A stretch of 64,000 bases of DNA, from positions 558,001-622,000 of the forward strand of contig NZ_JAFVME010000006.1 of the NCBI RefSeq assembly GCF_018492665.1, in the 5' to 3' direction. This document shows positions 8,895-17,101 of the stretch, in pieces. Numbering within the stretch: position 1 is the stretch's first letter; every line of letters starts with the position of its first letter. This stretch comes from Pedobacter sp. B4-66. Its GTDB lineage: Bacteria; Bacteroidota; Bacteroidia; Sphingobacteriales; Sphingobacteriaceae. Below the pieces are notes generated by a model. The model saw only the letters and a list, made by a program, of their open reading frames with translations. It searched no databases and had not been told where the DNA came from. Both the position numbers and the translations under genes were made by a program.

Positions 8895-10106
8895 TTAATT
8901 CAATTGAAGCAGGGCCGGGCCAAATTCTTCAAATAGAATTGATTCCTTTTCAATTCCTTTGGCAACAAGATCGTTGAATTGTTTTTGAATAAATGCTGAG
9001 GGCCCACATACATAATATCTCGTTCCAGAAAATTGGGGTAGTGAAGTTATTTTATTGATATCTAAAAATCCTTCCATCACGCCTTCACGTTTATCCATTG
9101 CGGTTGGACAATCATAAAAAATATGCTGGCTTACATTCTCATTTTCCTTTGTAATCTCATCTAACTCTTCTTTAAAAGCATGTACCTTACGGTTTCTGCA
9201 CCCGTGCAGCCAGGTAATAGAATGACCATAATCTTTATCTACAAGATTCTGCAACATACTCATCATAGGTGTTAAACCCACACCTCCGCTAATTAATACT
9301 ACCGGAGCATCCAAATCCTCAGCCAATGTGAAGTTACCGGCAGGAGCGGTAAGGTCTACTTTATTTCCTTCCTGAATAAAATCATGAAGGTAATTACTAA
9401 TCTTACCATTGGTATCCAGCAAAAGTCCTTTTTCTTTTTTTACGGAAATACGATAATAATCGTTAGTTGGTGTACTTGACACACTATACTGACGTGATTG
9501 ATACAAACTTAACTCTGGCAAAAACACACGGATACTAATGTACTGACCCGGGATATGAGGCATTACTTTTCCTCCATCGGTTGGGTACAAATAGAATGAA
9601 GTAATCTCTAAAGATTCAACAATTTTCTTTCCGACAAAAAATGGTCTCCAACCTGTCCAACCATCCTGTTGCGCAGCTTTTTGCTGATACAATTTTGTTT
9701 CATGCCCCGACATCAGTGTTGCCAGCTGTTGATAAGCTGCTGTCCATGCATCTATGATATCAGGCGTCGCTGCCGCTCCCAAAACCTCCTGTATCGAAGC
9801 AATTAAATGACGTCCAACAATTTGATAGTGCTCAGGTCTGATATCTAAACTTACATGTTTATGTCCAATCCTATCCACAACAGGCATCAATACACCAGGA
9901 TTTGCAATATTCTCTGCATAAGCCAACACAGCCATGGCTAAAGCGGTTTGTTGTTTCCCACTGTCCTGATTCCCCATATTGAACATATTTTTAAGTTCAG
10001 GGTTGTGTGTAAACATTCTGTTGTAGAAGTGGGTGGTTAATAATACACCATTTTCTTTCAATACCGGTACCGTAGCGCTAATCAATTGTTTTTGTTCAAT
10101 GTTCAT
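8895..10106 (-). CDS. hmp: Flavohaemoprotein, nitric oxide dioxygenase
   Basis: A 403-residue cytoplasmic enzyme that converts NO and O2 to nitrate using NAD(P)H. The globin domain covers about 1-137, with proximal H84 in 'GHKHVSLDI' and a conserved Tyr in 'HFYNRMF' (26-32). An FAD domain follows at about 150-255, with 'RQYSVSS' for FAD binding. The NAD domain (about 265-403) contains 'ISGGVGLTPMMSML' and 'YYVCGPSAFI'. The length and domain order are those of Hmp. The upstream gene on the same strand encodes an Fe-S-type Rrf2 regulator (54-bp gap), and a truncated globin follows, which together form a nitrosative-stress unit. A copy of the regulator's putative half-site lies in the 54-bp gap, at 10131-10139. 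Confidence 0.96.
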   Translation of the reverse strand: MNIEQKQLISATVPVLKENGVLLTTHFYNRMFTHNPELKNMFNMGNQDSGKQQTALAMAVLAYAENIANPGVLMPVVDRIGHKHVSLDIRPEHYQIVGRHLIASIQEVLGAAATPDIIDAWTAAYQQLATLMSGHETKLYQQKAAQQDGWTGWRPFFVGKKIVESLEITSFYLYPTDGGKVMPHIPGQYISIRVFLPELSLYQSRQYSVSSTPTNDYYRISVKKEKGLLLDTNGKISNYLHDFIQEGNKVDLTAPAGNFTLAEDLDAPVVLISGGVGLTPMMSMLQNLVDKDYGHSITWLHGCRNRKVHAFKEELDEITKENENVSQHIFYDCPTAMDKREGVMEGFLDINKITSLPQFSGTRYYVCGPSAFIQKQFNDLVAKGIEKESILFEEFGPALLQLN

Positions 10107-10130
10107 AATAAATATATTAATACCTTTTTA

Positions 10131-10139
10131 TCTTTTATT
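10131..10139. promoter_or_regulatory. Second copy of the AATAAAAGA half-site before hmp
   Basis: On the minus strand, AATAAAAGA followed by TAAAAA repeats the half-site found in the palindrome upstream of the Rrf2 gene. No matching second arm is present, so it could be a single weak operator half-site or simply AT-rich sequence. Confidence 0.3.
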
Positions 10140-10160
10140 ATTGTAAATTTTTTTTATCTA

Positions 10161-10604
10161 TTATTTCCTCAATTTAGTAATGCCCAAATTCAGACTTTCA
10201 CTAAAATCAGCAATGGTTGTCTGCTCCAAAAGGTCTTTCAGCTGGTTACGGATGGCTTTAAATTCATTATGCAATGGGCAAGGATTTGTTTCAGAACAAT
10301 AAGCTAGCCCTAAGCCACAACCGGTAAAAATACTGTTTCCATCCACTGCTTCTACAACCTCTGATAAAGGGCGTTTAAGACCCCGCTCGTCAATGTAAAA
10401 ACCACCATTAGGTCCTTTTGCAGATTGGACTATTCCTCTTCTACTTAAATCTTGTAAGATTTTGGCTAGAAAATGTTCGGGAGAATCAATACCACTAGCT
10501 ATTTCTTTTATCCCCACCCTATTGCCAGAAGCCGTACGGTGCGCGATAAAAAAAACCGAGCGTATTGCATATTCACATGTTTTTGAAAAGATTCCCATAA
10601 CCAT
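10161..10604 (-). CDS. Rrf2-family Fe-S transcriptional regulator (NsrR-like)
   Basis: A 147-residue winged-helix regulator. The N-terminal 'KTCEYAIRSVFFIA' and the recognition region 'EHFLAKILQDLSRRGIVQSAKGPNGGF' are characteristic of Rrf2 proteins. Three cysteines, C96, C103 and C109 (spacing CX6CX5C), lie where NsrR, IscR and RsrR bind an iron-sulfur cluster. The gene is directly upstream of hmp, and no other target is nearby, so NO sensing through the cluster with de-repression of hmp is the likely role. IscR-like iron-sulfur homeostasis is less likely given the neighbours. ATGs at 10604 and 10598 are both possible starts. An inverted repeat at 10630-10655 just upstream is a candidate autoregulatory operator. 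Confidence 0.88.
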   Translation of the reverse strand: MVMGIFSKTCEYAIRSVFFIAHRTASGNRVGIKEIASGIDSPEHFLAKILQDLSRRGIVQSAKGPNGGFYIDERGLKRPLSEVVEAVDGNSIFTGCGLGLAYCSETNPCPLHNEFKAIRNQLKDLLEQTTIADFSESLNLGITKLRK

Positions 10605-10606
10605 CG

Positions 10607-10614
10607 CAAAGCTA
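10607..10614 (-). promoter_or_regulatory. Candidate -7 element of the Rrf2-hmp unit
   Basis: On the minus strand, TAGCTTTG matches TAnnTTTG and ends 2 bases before the ATG at 10604. Transcription would begin near the start codons, so it would favour the ATG at 10598 and a nearly leaderless mRNA. No -33 TTG is obvious. Confidence 0.28.
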
Positions 10615-10629
10615 CAGTTATTTATTAAA

Positions 10630-10655
10630 AATAAAAGAGTTTTTAGTCTTTTATT
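10630..10655. promoter_or_regulatory. Operator-like inverted repeat upstream of the Rrf2-hmp unit
   Basis: AATAAAAGA (10630-10638) and its exact complement TCTTTTATT (10647-10655) are separated by 8 bp, giving a 26-bp palindrome that ends 26 bases upstream of the regulator's start codon. The size and location are typical of Rrf2-family operators. It is the best candidate site for NO-responsive repression. Confidence 0.55.
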
Positions 10656-10685
10656 AAATTTATTCCCCAGTTGTAATTTTAAAAA

Positions 10686-11777
10686 TTAATTAATCTGGAT
10701 GCCTACCCTTACAGGTTTATTTTCAATGGCAAACTGAAATGCTTCTTCTACATTATCTAATGGATATTCTTTTTCAATCAGTTCGCTAAAAGGATACTTT
10801 GAATGTTCTTTCACTATAAAAGCAGTTGCATTTGTAAAGTCTTGGTAGTTGTAGTTATGCAGGCCTTTTATTGTTAAAAGCTTGCGTACTATTTTTTGAG
10901 CATCCACCGGAACTGCATCTACCGGAGAAACAGCACCAATCCAGACAGCACAGCCGCCAAGAGCCAGCGAGTCAATACCTGTTTTCATGGCTTTCGGACT
11001 CCCCGTCATATCAAATACAATATCGGCTTCTGGCCATGGCAGTGCAGCATTAGTGTTTTCAGGAAATAAGTAAGTCTCGTCGGTTCCAAATTTCGGTCCC
11101 CAATGCAAGCGTGATAGGTCATTATCAACCAAACCTATCCATTTGGCCCCCGCCTCTCTGCACATGGCTACACATGATATACCCAGCAATCCTGCACCAA
11201 CTATAAGTACCTTTTTCGCCATGATATCTCCGGCTATCCTTAGCGCCCCCATCACTGTTGAATGTGCGCAACTGATTGTAGCTGCTACTTTCAAAGGAAC
11301 GTCTGTTGATATTTTCAAGAATGCTGTATTAGGTTTGAGTATACAGTAGTCGGCCATTCCGCCATTAAAAATATCTTGTTCAGTTGCCAGTGCATGACCA
11401 TATTTAAATAGCTGTTCACTTTTTTGAGGCATATCAGCTCTTGGTGCCTCAACACCTTCAGGAACAGCAAAAACTGACCATACAATACGATCCCCAATTT
11501 GTATCAGCTCGCCATTTAAATCCTTTAACTCCTGCTCATCATCAAACCATAAAACCTCGCCAACAATTTCGTGCCCCAGCACTACCTGCTCAGCTTCTGC
11601 GCGATGGCCACAATAGGTATGTATGTCGCTTCCGCAGAGGGTAGTATAAAGGTTTTTGACTAGTACTTCTTTTAAAGTGATACCGGTTACGTCCTTGTTG
11701 ATTACCTCGAAAGGTTTTCCAGGCCCCTTAAACAGTATAGCTTTGCCCTGCGGATATTGTGGAAATTTGTTGCTCAT
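10686..11777 (-). CDS. Zinc-type alcohol dehydrogenase, phosphonate-associated type
   Basis: A 363-residue medium-chain dehydrogenase. The catalytic zinc site is visible as C48 (LCGSD) and H69-E70 (LGHE), and the Rossmann motif as 'VLIVGAGLLGISCVAM'. The 'KYGHALAT' stretch after about 125 is typical of the alcohol dehydrogenases linked to phosphonate breakdown (TIGR03366-like), as I remember that family. The structural zinc lobe (about 100-128) contains no cysteine, unlike most members. The gene overlaps the end of the upstream DUF5690 transporter gene by 50 bp, so the two are translated from one mRNA. NAD-dependent oxidation of a small alcohol taken up by DUF5690 is a reasonable inference; the substrate is not known. 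Confidence 0.8.
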   Translation of the reverse strand: MSNKFPQYPQGKAILFKGPGKPFEVINKDVTGITLKEVLVKNLYTTLCGSDIHTYCGHRAEAEQVVLGHEIVGEVLWFDDEQELKDLNGELIQIGDRIVWSVFAVPEGVEAPRADMPQKSEQLFKYGHALATEQDIFNGGMADYCILKPNTAFLKISTDVPLKVAATISCAHSTVMGALRIAGDIMAKKVLIVGAGLLGISCVAMCREAGAKWIGLVDNDLSRLHWGPKFGTDETYLFPENTNAALPWPEADIVFDMTGSPKAMKTGIDSLALGGCAVWIGAVSPVDAVPVDAQKIVRKLLTIKGLHNYNYQDFTNATAFIVKEHSKYPFSELIEKEYPLDNVEEAFQFAIENKPVRVGIQIN

Positions 11778-13071
11778 TACTTTTTAGCTTATTTTTAAAA
11801 TACAGATAACAAAATATAATCAGGAGAATACCAAAGATCCCCATACCGATGCTGATTTTTAAAAACAGATCAAAAATAGAATCTGATGCTGGCGCAAAGG
11901 ACTTTAAAATCATCAGGCCAATATAACCTGTATAACCAACCGAATCAGCTATGTACATTAAAAATCCAACATTGGCTTTTTCACGAGTAATGGCTATAAG
12001 TCGCTCAAACATAATAGCGTGCACAGCTACATAAGGGATGTAAATTCCAAGCCCAATCAGCACCATAGAAATGAATTTGTCTGCACCATGATTTAAACCA
12101 GCTACAGCAAAAAGCAAAATCATAAACCCTGTAAGGCTTGTAAAGAGAGAGAAACTAAATGCTTTATAGTGATTGTGTATGAAAGCAGCAAAACCGCTTA
12201 TAATGATAACACCAAATGATACTAACAATTCTGAGCGTGTAAACAAATCTGGGGTTTGCTCATAACCAAGTCCAGACCATATCTCTACAGCAAAATCAGC
12301 CCTTACACTCCTTAACAATGTAACAATCAGATAAACTAAAATAATCCCTATAAGTCCTGGTGCATATTTATTAAAGAATCTGCTTCTGTCTTCAGCTGTC
12401 ATGGGCACTCTTGCTGATCGCAATGCAATATCTCTTGCTGAAGGAGCTGGTACGCAGGTGAGCATTGCAATAAATAACAGTGTGGGTATTAAAAACACAA
12501 GTCCTGCCACAAAAGGCATCCATTGCTCGGTTATCCCAGATGCTAAAATATAAGCTCCAACAGATTTGGATACGCCGTCAGAAATGATAAAACTTGCACA
12601 AAGTCCTGCTACCATAAACTCAGTATGCTTACGGCCCTCTACGAAACCAAGCACCAAACCAAATATCACACCCAAAGACAGTCCGTTTAAAAACAGAAAA
12701 ATTACATTAAATGGATTTGGCACTAATCCGAAGAGCAGTAACATGACCTCCGCAAACCCAATGAAGCCTAGAATAGCCTTTATCCGTTGATGAGATTTAA
12801 TCTCTGACACAATTTTTATACCTATCCACTTCGCCAAAGCATACCCCAGAGTTTGGGCAATAACCAGTAGAAATTTATAGCTCAAACCAAAAAGTGAAAT
12901 TTCGGCATAGGTAGCTGCAGTGTACGGCTTTCTGAAGCCATACATGCAAAAATAAGTACCGAAAGCCGCTACCAGAGCCCAGGCAGGATTGGCAAATACT
13001 TTCTGTAGTTTTTTAGTCTTTATAATTGATTGCATAACAAGATAAACTAAATGTTTAGCAAAACTAAACAT
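11728..13071 (-). CDS. DUF5690 family multi-pass transporter
   Basis: A 447-residue protein with about 12 transmembrane helices and the DUF5690 signature 'GTYFCMYGFRKPYTAATYA' near residues 38-56, a conserved RKP motif after helix 1. The family is related to major-facilitator sugar-phosphate or phosphonate transporters; the exact substrate is unknown. The start at 13071 has a purine-rich stretch 6-12 bases before it; the alternative ATG at 13035 would remove 12 residues. The 3' end overlaps the alcohol dehydrogenase start by 50 bp, which ties transport to that oxidation step. The 253-bp spacer upstream holds only AT-rich sequence and the promoter, which I could not place. Confidence 0.82.
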   Translation of the reverse strand: MFSFAKHLVYLVMQSIIKTKKLQKVFANPAWALVAAFGTYFCMYGFRKPYTAATYAEISLFGLSYKFLLVIAQTLGYALAKWIGIKIVSEIKSHQRIKAILGFIGFAEVMLLLFGLVPNPFNVIFLFLNGLSLGVIFGLVLGFVEGRKHTEFMVAGLCASFIISDGVSKSVGAYILASGITEQWMPFVAGLVFLIPTLLFIAMLTCVPAPSARDIALRSARVPMTAEDRSRFFNKYAPGLIGIILVYLIVTLLRSVRADFAVEIWSGLGYEQTPDLFTRSELLVSFGVIIISGFAAFIHNHYKAFSFSLFTSLTGFMILLFAVAGLNHGADKFISMVLIGLGIYIPYVAVHAIMFERLIAITREKANVGFLMYIADSVGYTGYIGLMILKSFAPASDSIFDLFLKISIGMGIFGILLIIFCYLYFKNKLKSNEQQISTISAGQSYTV

Positions 13072-13324
13072 TGTTTATCTTCTGTTGTGTTCCGTAAATG
13101 TTAAGCTTTCATTAATATTAGTACTCCTTACTTTTTATACTCAACATCTTAACTTCATATAAAAACAAATACATTACAACTTGTTTATCAACATAATAAA
13201 AACTAAACAAAGAACACAGGTGTAATAGCTATTATGTCGGTCATCGAAAAACACAACAACATATAGCTTTACAGAAATCAGATTAAAACCACATATAAGT
13301 ATACATATACTTAACCAACAAAAG

Positions 13325-15757
13325 CTACAGTTTAAACTGTAAGGTCATGTAATACGTTCTGGGATCGGAAGGTAAGATGCCCGGTCCCGGATAACCATCC
13401 GCCCTACGCGTAAAATACTTTTCGTTTGCCAAATTATTGATACTTCCAGATAGGGTAAACCACTTCCATCTATAGTTTGCACTAAGGTCCATTACCTCGT
13501 AAGCAGGTACTACCCCATCAATTGCCCGGTCTGATCTTTCAGCATTGGTTGCATCAGAATACTGTTTGCCAACATGAGAAAACTGATATGCAATATCAAA
13601 GCGTTTGTTACCAAAAGAAATACCCGTACGAAATAAAATAGGCGGAACAAATTCAACCAAATTATCCTTTCGCACTGATGGATCTAAACTGTTAATGTAT
13701 CTGGCATCTATCAATGCAAAATTTGTATAGATGCTGAGTTTATATTTACTGGTTCCTCTACTAAAGGCTTTCAACAAATCACCTTCAATTAAACTCTCAA
13801 ACCCTATATTTCTACTATCGCCTATGTTTTTCCTAAGACGGAAGTTCTCTATATTATCAGCACTTTTTGTATTTACTGAGCCGATGCGCTTGTTGTATTT
13901 CAAATAAAATAAACTTAGATCATAGCGCATCCATGAGTTTACGTTTCCTCTTATACCACCGTCAATGGTGTATCCTTTTTCATCTGACAAAGTAGAATCC
14001 ACACGAGCATTAGGATTCACTACCCTAATATCATTAAAATTTACACTCCTATAGTTCTGTGATGCATTGGCATACAGTTCAATACCTTGTACCGGTTTAT
14101 ACGAAGTACCCAAACCAAAAAATACGAAGGCTCGATTATTTGTTTTCTTCTCGAAATTCTGGATGTAGTAAAAATCTTCGTAAGGGCTTGATTTTCTCGT
14201 ATAATATCCATCCGCCTTGGTAGAAATAAATTCGAACCTTGCACCCGGAGTAACACTCCATTTTTCTGTTAACTGGAAAATATTCTCTGTAAATACTGCC
14301 ACATTAACACCTGGAAACTCATACCCCGAACCACTTGGAAAGCTACCTGTGTATTTAAAACTTGGGCCGCTACCATCATCTGCATTACCCTGATTGCGCA
14401 GGGTTAAACCCTTGTAAACCCTTACTCCACCCAGAAAAGTACTGGTTTGGTTGTTCACTACCTTAAACTGATGTAGCAAACGTATCTCAGAACCATAGTT
14501 CTTAAAGGTATCATCAAGTAAATCACGGGGTTCTCCCAGGTCGGGCCTGTTAATGTAAGTTAATATACCTAAGGCCTGCCTGCTAGCATGCAAATAATAA
14601 CTGCGCCAGTTAATTTTAGTATGATCATTTAACTCATAATCCAACGTAACATTAGCCAAATTCCAATCCACTTTAAACCAGTTACGGGCACGGTTAGATT
14701 GGCTTGGATCTGTTTCAAATTCTTCATCCGTTAAACCGCCAGGCAATTGAGCCAGATAATGCATATAAGTGTATTCGCCTGTTAGTTTAAGCTTTGGTGT
14801 AAACTGGTAATCCAAATGCACATAGGCTCCATTCTGATCAAAATGACTATTTGGACGCCAACCGTCACCACGCTTGTACTGGTAATAAGCATAATAATTC
14901 AATTTCTTTACTGTACCACCAATACTGTTAAAAGAGTTAAAAAAGCCAAAAGAACCTGCGGTCTGTCGGCTGGTAATTTCCATTGGTTTATCTGCAGGGC
15001 CTTTTTTTAGCTGGAAATTTATTAAGCCGCCAAATTGTGTTCCATATTGCAAACTAGCCGCTCCACGGACAATTTCTATCCTATCCAATGCTTCTGCAGG
15101 TGGCGTATAATAACTTTCAGGATACCCTAAAGCATCCGCACTAATGTCATAACCGTTTTGGCGTGTGTTAAAATTGGATACACGACTCGGATTTAGCCCC
15201 CTGCCCCCTATACCTAATTGCAATCCCCCGCCATCATACTCAATAATATTTATTCCCGCTACGCGGCTATATATCTGACGGGTGTTGTTCGTTGCCAAAT
15301 TTGCATTCAAGCTACTAACGTTAACGACCTCGGTTTTTTTACCGGCATAAATGGCGGTACCTTCTACCTGTCTTAAATTGCCCGATGCCATGCGCTGACT
15401 ACTATCCTGTACATTCACTTCATCCAATTGCCTGGTATCAGCATCCTCTAAAGCGATGTTAAGGACAATATTATTATTAACAGTGATCTTTTTACGGTAG
15501 TTTTTTGCGCCCACCAAGCGCACAAACAATTCGTATTCTCCGGCAACAACTCCTTTAAATTTAAAATTACCAATTTCATCACTAGCGGTTTTTATATTAA
15601 CAGGAGTCAGAGTTACAGTAGCTCCGCCAGCAGCTTTATCATTTAGCTGCACACGGCCATTAATGGTATAATTTTGCGCGAACGCGTTTAAAAAGCAAAT
15701 ATTAAAAAGTACAAAAAGAAATATTTTACCAAAGGTGTTATTTTTCATTTTTAGCAT
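13325..15757 (-). CDS. TonB-dependent receptor, imelysin/HTTM locus
   Basis: An 810-residue outer-membrane receptor. The signal peptide ends near AFAQ (about 28). A CarboxypepD_reg-like domain occupies about 30-115 ('YTINGRVQLNDKAAGGATVTL'). The plug domain is about 120-250 ('VRGAASLQYGTQFGGLINF') and the 22-strand barrel runs to the C-terminus, ending in Phe-Lys-Leu. It resembles the FecA/CirA branch more than SusC in size. It is the last gene of a four-gene minus-strand run (DUF4856, imelysin, HTTM, receptor) and overlaps the HTTM gene by 20 bp, which suggests translational coupling. Iron or another metal chelate is the likely cargo, by analogy with imelysin-linked receptors. ATG 15748 is an alternative start. 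Confidence 0.9.
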   Translation of the reverse strand: MLKMKNNTFGKIFLFVLFNICFLNAFAQNYTINGRVQLNDKAAGGATVTLTPVNIKTASDEIGNFKFKGVVAGEYELFVRLVGAKNYRKKITVNNNIVLNIALEDADTRQLDEVNVQDSSQRMASGNLRQVEGTAIYAGKKTEVVNVSSLNANLATNNTRQIYSRVAGINIIEYDGGGLQLGIGGRGLNPSRVSNFNTRQNGYDISADALGYPESYYTPPAEALDRIEIVRGAASLQYGTQFGGLINFQLKKGPADKPMEITSRQTAGSFGFFNSFNSIGGTVKKLNYYAYYQYKRGDGWRPNSHFDQNGAYVHLDYQFTPKLKLTGEYTYMHYLAQLPGGLTDEEFETDPSQSNRARNWFKVDWNLANVTLDYELNDHTKINWRSYYLHASRQALGILTYINRPDLGEPRDLLDDTFKNYGSEIRLLHQFKVVNNQTSTFLGGVRVYKGLTLRNQGNADDGSGPSFKYTGSFPSGSGYEFPGVNVAVFTENIFQLTEKWSVTPGARFEFISTKADGYYTRKSSPYEDFYYIQNFEKKTNNRAFVFFGLGTSYKPVQGIELYANASQNYRSVNFNDIRVVNPNARVDSTLSDEKGYTIDGGIRGNVNSWMRYDLSLFYLKYNKRIGSVNTKSADNIENFRLRKNIGDSRNIGFESLIEGDLLKAFSRGTSKYKLSIYTNFALIDARYINSLDPSVRKDNLVEFVPPILFRTGISFGNKRFDIAYQFSHVGKQYSDATNAERSDRAIDGVVPAYEVMDLSANYRWKWFTLSGSINNLANEKYFTRRADGYPGPGILPSDPRTYYMTLQFKL

Positions 15758-17090
15758 GGGGTATTATCCAGGTATAATGATGCCAGCTCAAAGGCTGCCT
15801 GGAAAGATCAATAGTGGGGTTAATAAATGGGCGCGAACGTTGCCCGTTCAGTGCCACAAAACATTCAGCGTAAACAGCCGGATCTTTTATCCCGCGCTGC
15901 TTGTACACTGAGGACAGATAATGCGCATAACGCAAAATCAGGTCGGGTTGAGTACTCATCATTTTATCCTGCAATGGAGTGAGGAACTCGTTGTTGTTTA
16001 CTTCATAAGTTTTTCCGGTAGAAGGCTCTTTAACATAAAAAAAAGTATTGCCCGATTTTTCCATCAGCATTACACGCCACGAAAAGCGGTAACCTTCTTC
16101 ATACCAGAACAACTGACCCGGATAAGCTAGAAAACGTAAAGGAACAACAAACTGAATAAAAAAATAAATGCCCATAGCCAGCATAAACATAGTGTTTGCG
16201 CGGACGGACAATTGGTAAACATTATCGTCAGAAGTTGACTTACCGCCGCTAACTATATTTAGTATTTTTTGTTGAAATGATGAGCTGAAGAAAATAAAGC
16301 TACATATAATCATTACATAAGGGAACATTCCTATGCCCGGAAAAAACAAGGCGGTAGCCAGATGGAAGCCAATAACAAAAAGATAGGCTATTGGTCGGGT
16401 GCGTCGGTTAATTAAAAAGAAAGCAATAAAAAGATCGTAAATAGCACCAAACCAACTGAACAAATAAGCTACCCAGCTTGTATACATCAGACTGCCAATT
16501 AATGGCAGATGGCTTTTAGCTGGCAACCATATTTTCATAGGTGTAGCATGTAGCAACCAATCCGGGGTCAGTTTGGCAAGGCCAGCAAAAAAGTAAACAA
16601 CAGCTATTTGCAAACGGAGAATACCAACGACCCATAACGGAACCATATCTCTTTTTAAATGAGGCCACAGTTTTACATCAATGGAAAAACACCGGTTTGC
16701 AGGCAACCATATCATTAAAAAACCAAGCAAACTTATAAAGTAATAATGATTAAGGTAATTGGTGGCATCAATCAATTCTATATAGGTAAAAGTCAGGAAA
16801 AAAGTAACTATCGATATACGATACAGAAATCCTATGGCTATAGCAATCGTTGAAACAGCAGCCAATAAAAAAAGCAGGTGCATACCGGTATTTCCTAACG
16901 GATGCACCCACTCAAATCCCCAGTAGCTAAAGTAAAATCTGGGTTTCACATACAAATCGGTTATCCAGCCATGGAGCCAGAAACGCACAATTCCAGCAAA
17001 CATCATTAACCCGAAAAGCACCCTGAAAATAACCAGTGGTGCAATAGATACGGGCTTTCGAATACGTTGAAATAAAGAATATTCCGGCAT
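15738..17090 (-). CDS. HTTM domain (vitamin-K carboxylase-like) membrane protein
   Basis: A 450-residue membrane protein of the HTTM family, related to the membrane part of vitamin-K-dependent gamma-glutamyl carboxylase. It has about 10 hydrophobic helices between residues 20 and 320. Family-like motifs are 'YLNHYYFISLLGFLMIWLPANR' (shown only in part: NHYYF), 'YFFAGLAKLTPDWL' (about 166-179), 'GFHLATALFF' and 'FSWRVMLMEK' near 350. The last 110 residues are soluble. The reaction of bacterial HTTM proteins is unknown; a carboxylase- or oxygenase-type role is only inferred from the fold. In Bacteroidota this gene recurs with imelysin and TonB receptor genes, as here. It follows the imelysin gene by 11 bp. 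Confidence 0.88.
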   Translation of the reverse strand: MPEYSLFQRIRKPVSIAPLVIFRVLFGLMMFAGIVRFWLHGWITDLYVKPRFYFSYWGFEWVHPLGNTGMHLLFLLAAVSTIAIAIGFLYRISIVTFFLTFTYIELIDATNYLNHYYFISLLGFLMIWLPANRCFSIDVKLWPHLKRDMVPLWVVGILRLQIAVVYFFAGLAKLTPDWLLHATPMKIWLPAKSHLPLIGSLMYTSWVAYLFSWFGAIYDLFIAFFLINRRTRPIAYLFVIGFHLATALFFPGIGMFPYVMIICSFIFFSSSFQQKILNIVSGGKSTSDDNVYQLSVRANTMFMLAMGIYFFIQFVVPLRFLAYPGQLFWYEEGYRFSWRVMLMEKSGNTFFYVKEPSTGKTYEVNNNEFLTPLQDKMMSTQPDLILRYAHYLSSVYKQRGIKDPAVYAECFVALNGQRSRPFINPTIDLSRQPLSWHHYTWIIPHAKNEK

Positions 17091-17101
17091 TACTATCTTA
17101 A

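Noticed and set aside
13297..13312. Palindrome with AAGTATA/TATACTT arms after the TonB receptor gene
   Set aside because: The arms are only 7 bp, AT-only apart from one GC pair, and lack a T-run; expected by chance in this AT-rich spacer.
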